Below, piece by piece: positions 62,060 through 64,000 of a stretch of 64,000 nt of DNA. Position 1 is the stretch's first letter; each line of letters opens with the position of its first letter. Source of the DNA: Buxus sempervirens (taxonomy: Eukaryota; Streptophyta; Magnoliopsida; Buxales; Buxaceae); the NCBI GenBank assembly GCA_947561395.2, contig OX387192.1, positions 13,614,221 through 13,678,220 on the forward strand. Direction: 5' to 3'. The translations under genes were made by a program, and so were the position numbers. The notes under the pieces are model-generated. The model was not told the DNA's origin. It worked only from the letters and a program-made list of their open reading frames with translations, and made no database searches.

Positions 62060-63252
62060 CTGAGTGGTGGTTCTTGTATGGAACCGATGCATCAAATTTG
62101 AGAAGAATTACACTAAGACTTTTATCACAAACGGCTTCATCCAGTGGATGTGAAAGAAACTGGAGCACTTTTTCTCTCATCCACACTAAAGTGCGGAACC
62201 GTTTGAGTTATGCAAAGTTGGAGAAGCTGGTTTTTGTGCACTACAACATGAGGCTAAAGATACGACATCTTCAAAAGCAAAGCAGAAGGGGGGAGGGCAA
62301 GTTTAGGCTGATTGACCTTGCACACATATTTGATGAAGATGCAGATGAGCTACTCACGGAGTGGTTGGATAATCCAGAGGAGGTAGTGCTCGATGAATTA
62401 GATGATGAGGGGAGGCCTACAAGACCAAGTAGCTATGTGGCAAACTTGGTCAACAGATTTAGTGATGATGAAGGAGGAGGAAATACTAGAGCTGCAGGGA
62501 GTAGTCGAGCTGGGGTGAGCAGCAGTAATACTGGAGTGGGTCATGATCCTCCTGATGATGGTGACGATGATGGAGATGATGGCGATGAAAGTGACGACGA
62601 TGATGATGTTGGACGTCGTGAGAGTCCTTCATCACCACCAAGTCCACCACAGGGTGGTACTGGTAGTGGCTATGGTGGTGGTATTCACATTACAGAGGAG
62701 GCTGAGGAGCAACAGCAGCAGTATGATCATGGTAGTGGCCATAGGGGACATCCTCCTTCCATTCATAATCTTTACCATCGGAAACGACGTGGAGGCCATC
62801 CAGCACCAGGATCAGAACACGCTGATGTGATGATGCCACGTGGACATAATTTAGATGCCATTACACAAGGAATAGACTTGATTAATGTGGGTCTTTCAGG
62901 CATATTTGGAGGTGGACCAAATTCAGGGTCGAGGTTGTCGTCTTTTGGGCGTACCCAAGAGAGGTCATCTTCTTCGTATGATTATGGTTATGGCCAGGGA
63001 GGATCATCTTGTCAGTCTAGTTATGGATATGGTTATAAGCATACAGGCTATGGGTATGGCCAGGAGGGATCATCATCTTATGGGCAGCAAATGGATCAGT
63101 ATGGTCACTATGGTGGTAATGTTGGGGGTTACTATAGCCTACTTCAGCACAGTATCAGCAATTTAGAAGGGAGTATGAAGCATGGTATCAAAATTATATG
63201 GATTGGGCTTCTTATTGTCAGCATGTTCAGCGCACGCATAATGTGCCATTGA
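62060..63252 (+). pseudogene. hAT transposase last exon: dimerisation domain, acidic and Gly/Tyr-rich tail
   Basis: EWWFLYGTDASNLRRITLRL followed by ASSSGCERNWSTFSLIHTKV and RNRLSYAKLEKLVFVHYNMR is the classic hAT C-terminal dimerisation domain (CERNWS, RNRL, LVFVHYN). This exon is open. It then extends ~300 codons beyond the domain: an Asp-rich run (about 62540-62620), a Gln/His/Gly stretch, and repeats such as YGYGQGGSS and YGYGQEGSSS (about 62975-63100). Such long low-complexity tails are unusual in length but occur in plant hAT proteins. Exon intact; whole gene inactivated upstream. Confidence 0.88.
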
Positions 63253-63781
63253 CTGATTATGAAGAAGTTGAAGATGAACCTGCACGTCACTCCTTCTGGC
63301 ATTGAAGAAGATATTAGGGACCATGAAGTAGCTTTGTATGTTTGGATTTTGAAACCACCTATTTTTATGTAATGGATTATGGAGAATGTTGTGTTATGAA
63401 TCATGATAGTAATTTATTGTTGATTTTGATGTTTTAATTGTTAATAACTTAGTGTGTTACTTATATTACTTGAATGAATTTTCTAACCTTATTTATTGGT
63501 TTATTTAACCTTTTATAGCTTTTATTATAATTTTCATTCATTTTCACGTGTGCCTATTTGCTTCTAAAATGCATAGATAATATTTGTATAGCCCTATAAT
63601 GCTAGAAACATGTTTATTTAACATACTTTTAACTTATCTTTCTATCTAGATAGGTTTTAATCTATGTATCCACCGTATCCACCCGTATCCACCATTTTAG
63701 ACCGTATCCGTGCGTATCCTCGATACGTTTCCATTTTTGGATCGTCCGATACGGCACGTCGATACGATACTTTGAACCATG
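63253..63781 (+). other. hAT 3' region
   Basis: A/T-rich 3' UTR and sub-terminal region. From 63660 the words CGTATCC and CGATAC recur many times up to the terminal repeat, the kind of sub-terminal motif array bound by hAT BED domains. Confidence 0.65.
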
Positions 63782-63789
63782 CACTCAAG
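63782..63789. repeat. hAT target-site duplication, right copy
   Basis: CACTCAAG. Confidence 0.92.
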
Positions 63790-64000
63790 GTGTGTGGTCC
63801 TAAGGGTTGTGACCTCTAGACATTTTAGTGTTTGGGAAGCACATCTAGGTCTTAGTCGACATTTTCCTTTCATCTTCTCTTGGTGTCGGACCAAAACAAC
63901 AACATTTACAACTTGCCTTCGAGGGTGAAATTTACAAGAATAAATCTACAAAGAGAATCACCTTTAGGGTTGTTGGGAACCCAAAAGGAGGGTACAAGTT
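63790..64000. other. Right flank, no gene seen
   Basis: 211 bp of non-coding sequence to the right edge. By the hAT TSD it is contiguous with 56149 and so belongs to the leader or LTR of the gypsy element; no LTR end or primer-binding site could be supported. Confidence 0.4.

Larger units (their letters stand above)
56158..63781 (+). mobile_element. hAT DNA transposon, autonomous-type, carrying a solo LTR
   Basis: Terminal inverted repeats CATGGTACTAAGTATCG and (reverse complement of the right end) CATGGTTCAAAGTATCG match at 14-15 of 17 positions and are flanked by an 8-bp TSD. GTATC/GATAC words cluster under both ends, notably 63660-63775. Without the 2990-bp LTR and its extra TSD the element is about 4.6 kb, normal for a complete hAT. 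It encodes one transposase in BED, DUF659, dimerisation order. Ends are intact but the transposase has three stops, so it would depend on enzyme from elsewhere. Confidence 0.92.
38987..64000 (-). mobile_element. Ty3-gypsy retrotransposon, Ogre/Tat-like, heavily interrupted
   Basis: In sense order (right to left): extra ORF1, tandem-repeat spacer, gag, protease, linker and the first part of RT, the order typical of Ogre/Tat elements, which carry an ORF upstream of gag. Downstream RT, RNase H and integrase are not visible, being cut off at 38987. It is interrupted by LINEs N/O, nested solo LTRs, LINE P and a hAT element, each with its own TSD. LTRs of this element were not identified. The stretch right of 63790 shows no coding and is assigned to it only because the hAT TSD places it next to 56149. 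Confidence 0.75.

Noticed and set aside
63880-63910. Possible primer-binding site of the gypsy element near CTTGGTGTCGGACCAAAAC.
   Set aside because: TGG occurs on the sense strand, but I could not match the following bases to a tRNA 3' end with confidence and no LTR border is visible.
1-64000. A host protein-coding gene somewhere in the window.
   Set aside because: Every long frame maps to LINE, gypsy, or hAT proteins; the remaining short frames are antisense shadows or low complexity.

Overview
The window is plant nuclear DNA made almost entirely of transposable elements. The diagnostic families are plant L1-type LINEs (ORF1 with a DUF4283-like domain and zinc knuckle; ORF2 with endonuclease, reverse transcriptase (RT) and a zf-RVT tail), an Ogre/Tat-like Ty3-gypsy element, long solo LTRs starting TGTAA, a BED/DUF659/hAT-C transposon with GT-AG introns, and tRNA-derived SINEs. 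I found no host gene, functional tRNA or rRNA gene, or CRISPR array. The species cannot be named from this; a repeat-rich angiosperm fits.

Positions 1-38.8 kb are a LINE-in-LINE nest. Named from the left: A (1-~6578, minus, ORF1 and visible ORF2 fully open) lies in the ORF1 of A' (~6579-10920), which is also split by 5'-truncated B (6856-9681). A' abuts C (10921-~12145, minus), whose 5' part appears as inverted segment D (~12150-13615, plus). G (minus, 13616-18873) is split by F (15699-17602) and carries a SINE. H (18874-~24355, minus) is nearly complete. K (24361-~36155, minus) is split by two plus-strand insertions, J (25917-29020) and L (29929-32909). M (~36156-38810, minus) follows. Target-site duplications (TSDs) were read directly for B, F, J and L.

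Positions 38.8 kb to the right end are one minus-strand Ogre/Tat-type gypsy element, 5' end to the right: an extra ORF1 (56022-54675), a tandem-repeat spacer, gag (53170-43864), protease (43776-42958), and the start of RT (39292-38987). It is broken by LINEs N and O (40069-41992, O nested in N), a solo LTR carrying an inverted second solo LTR (44746-50694), LINE P (51124-52529), and a 7.6-kb hAT transposon (56158-63781) that holds a third solo LTR (57094-60083). Each of these has a TSD of the size expected for its class.

Features shared by the LINEs suggest one reproductive system. ORF1 and ORF2 overlap by ATGA or TAATG. Full-length copies have repeat-rich 5' UTRs dominated by TTCGTG/GTCGTG on the sense strand. 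Nine copies end in a conserved tail, roughly ATTAATA...GGACTTACYTTCC plus poly(A), and a tRNA-derived SINE in the same window ends in TTTACCTTCC plus poly(A). This suggests the LINE machinery mobilises the SINE.
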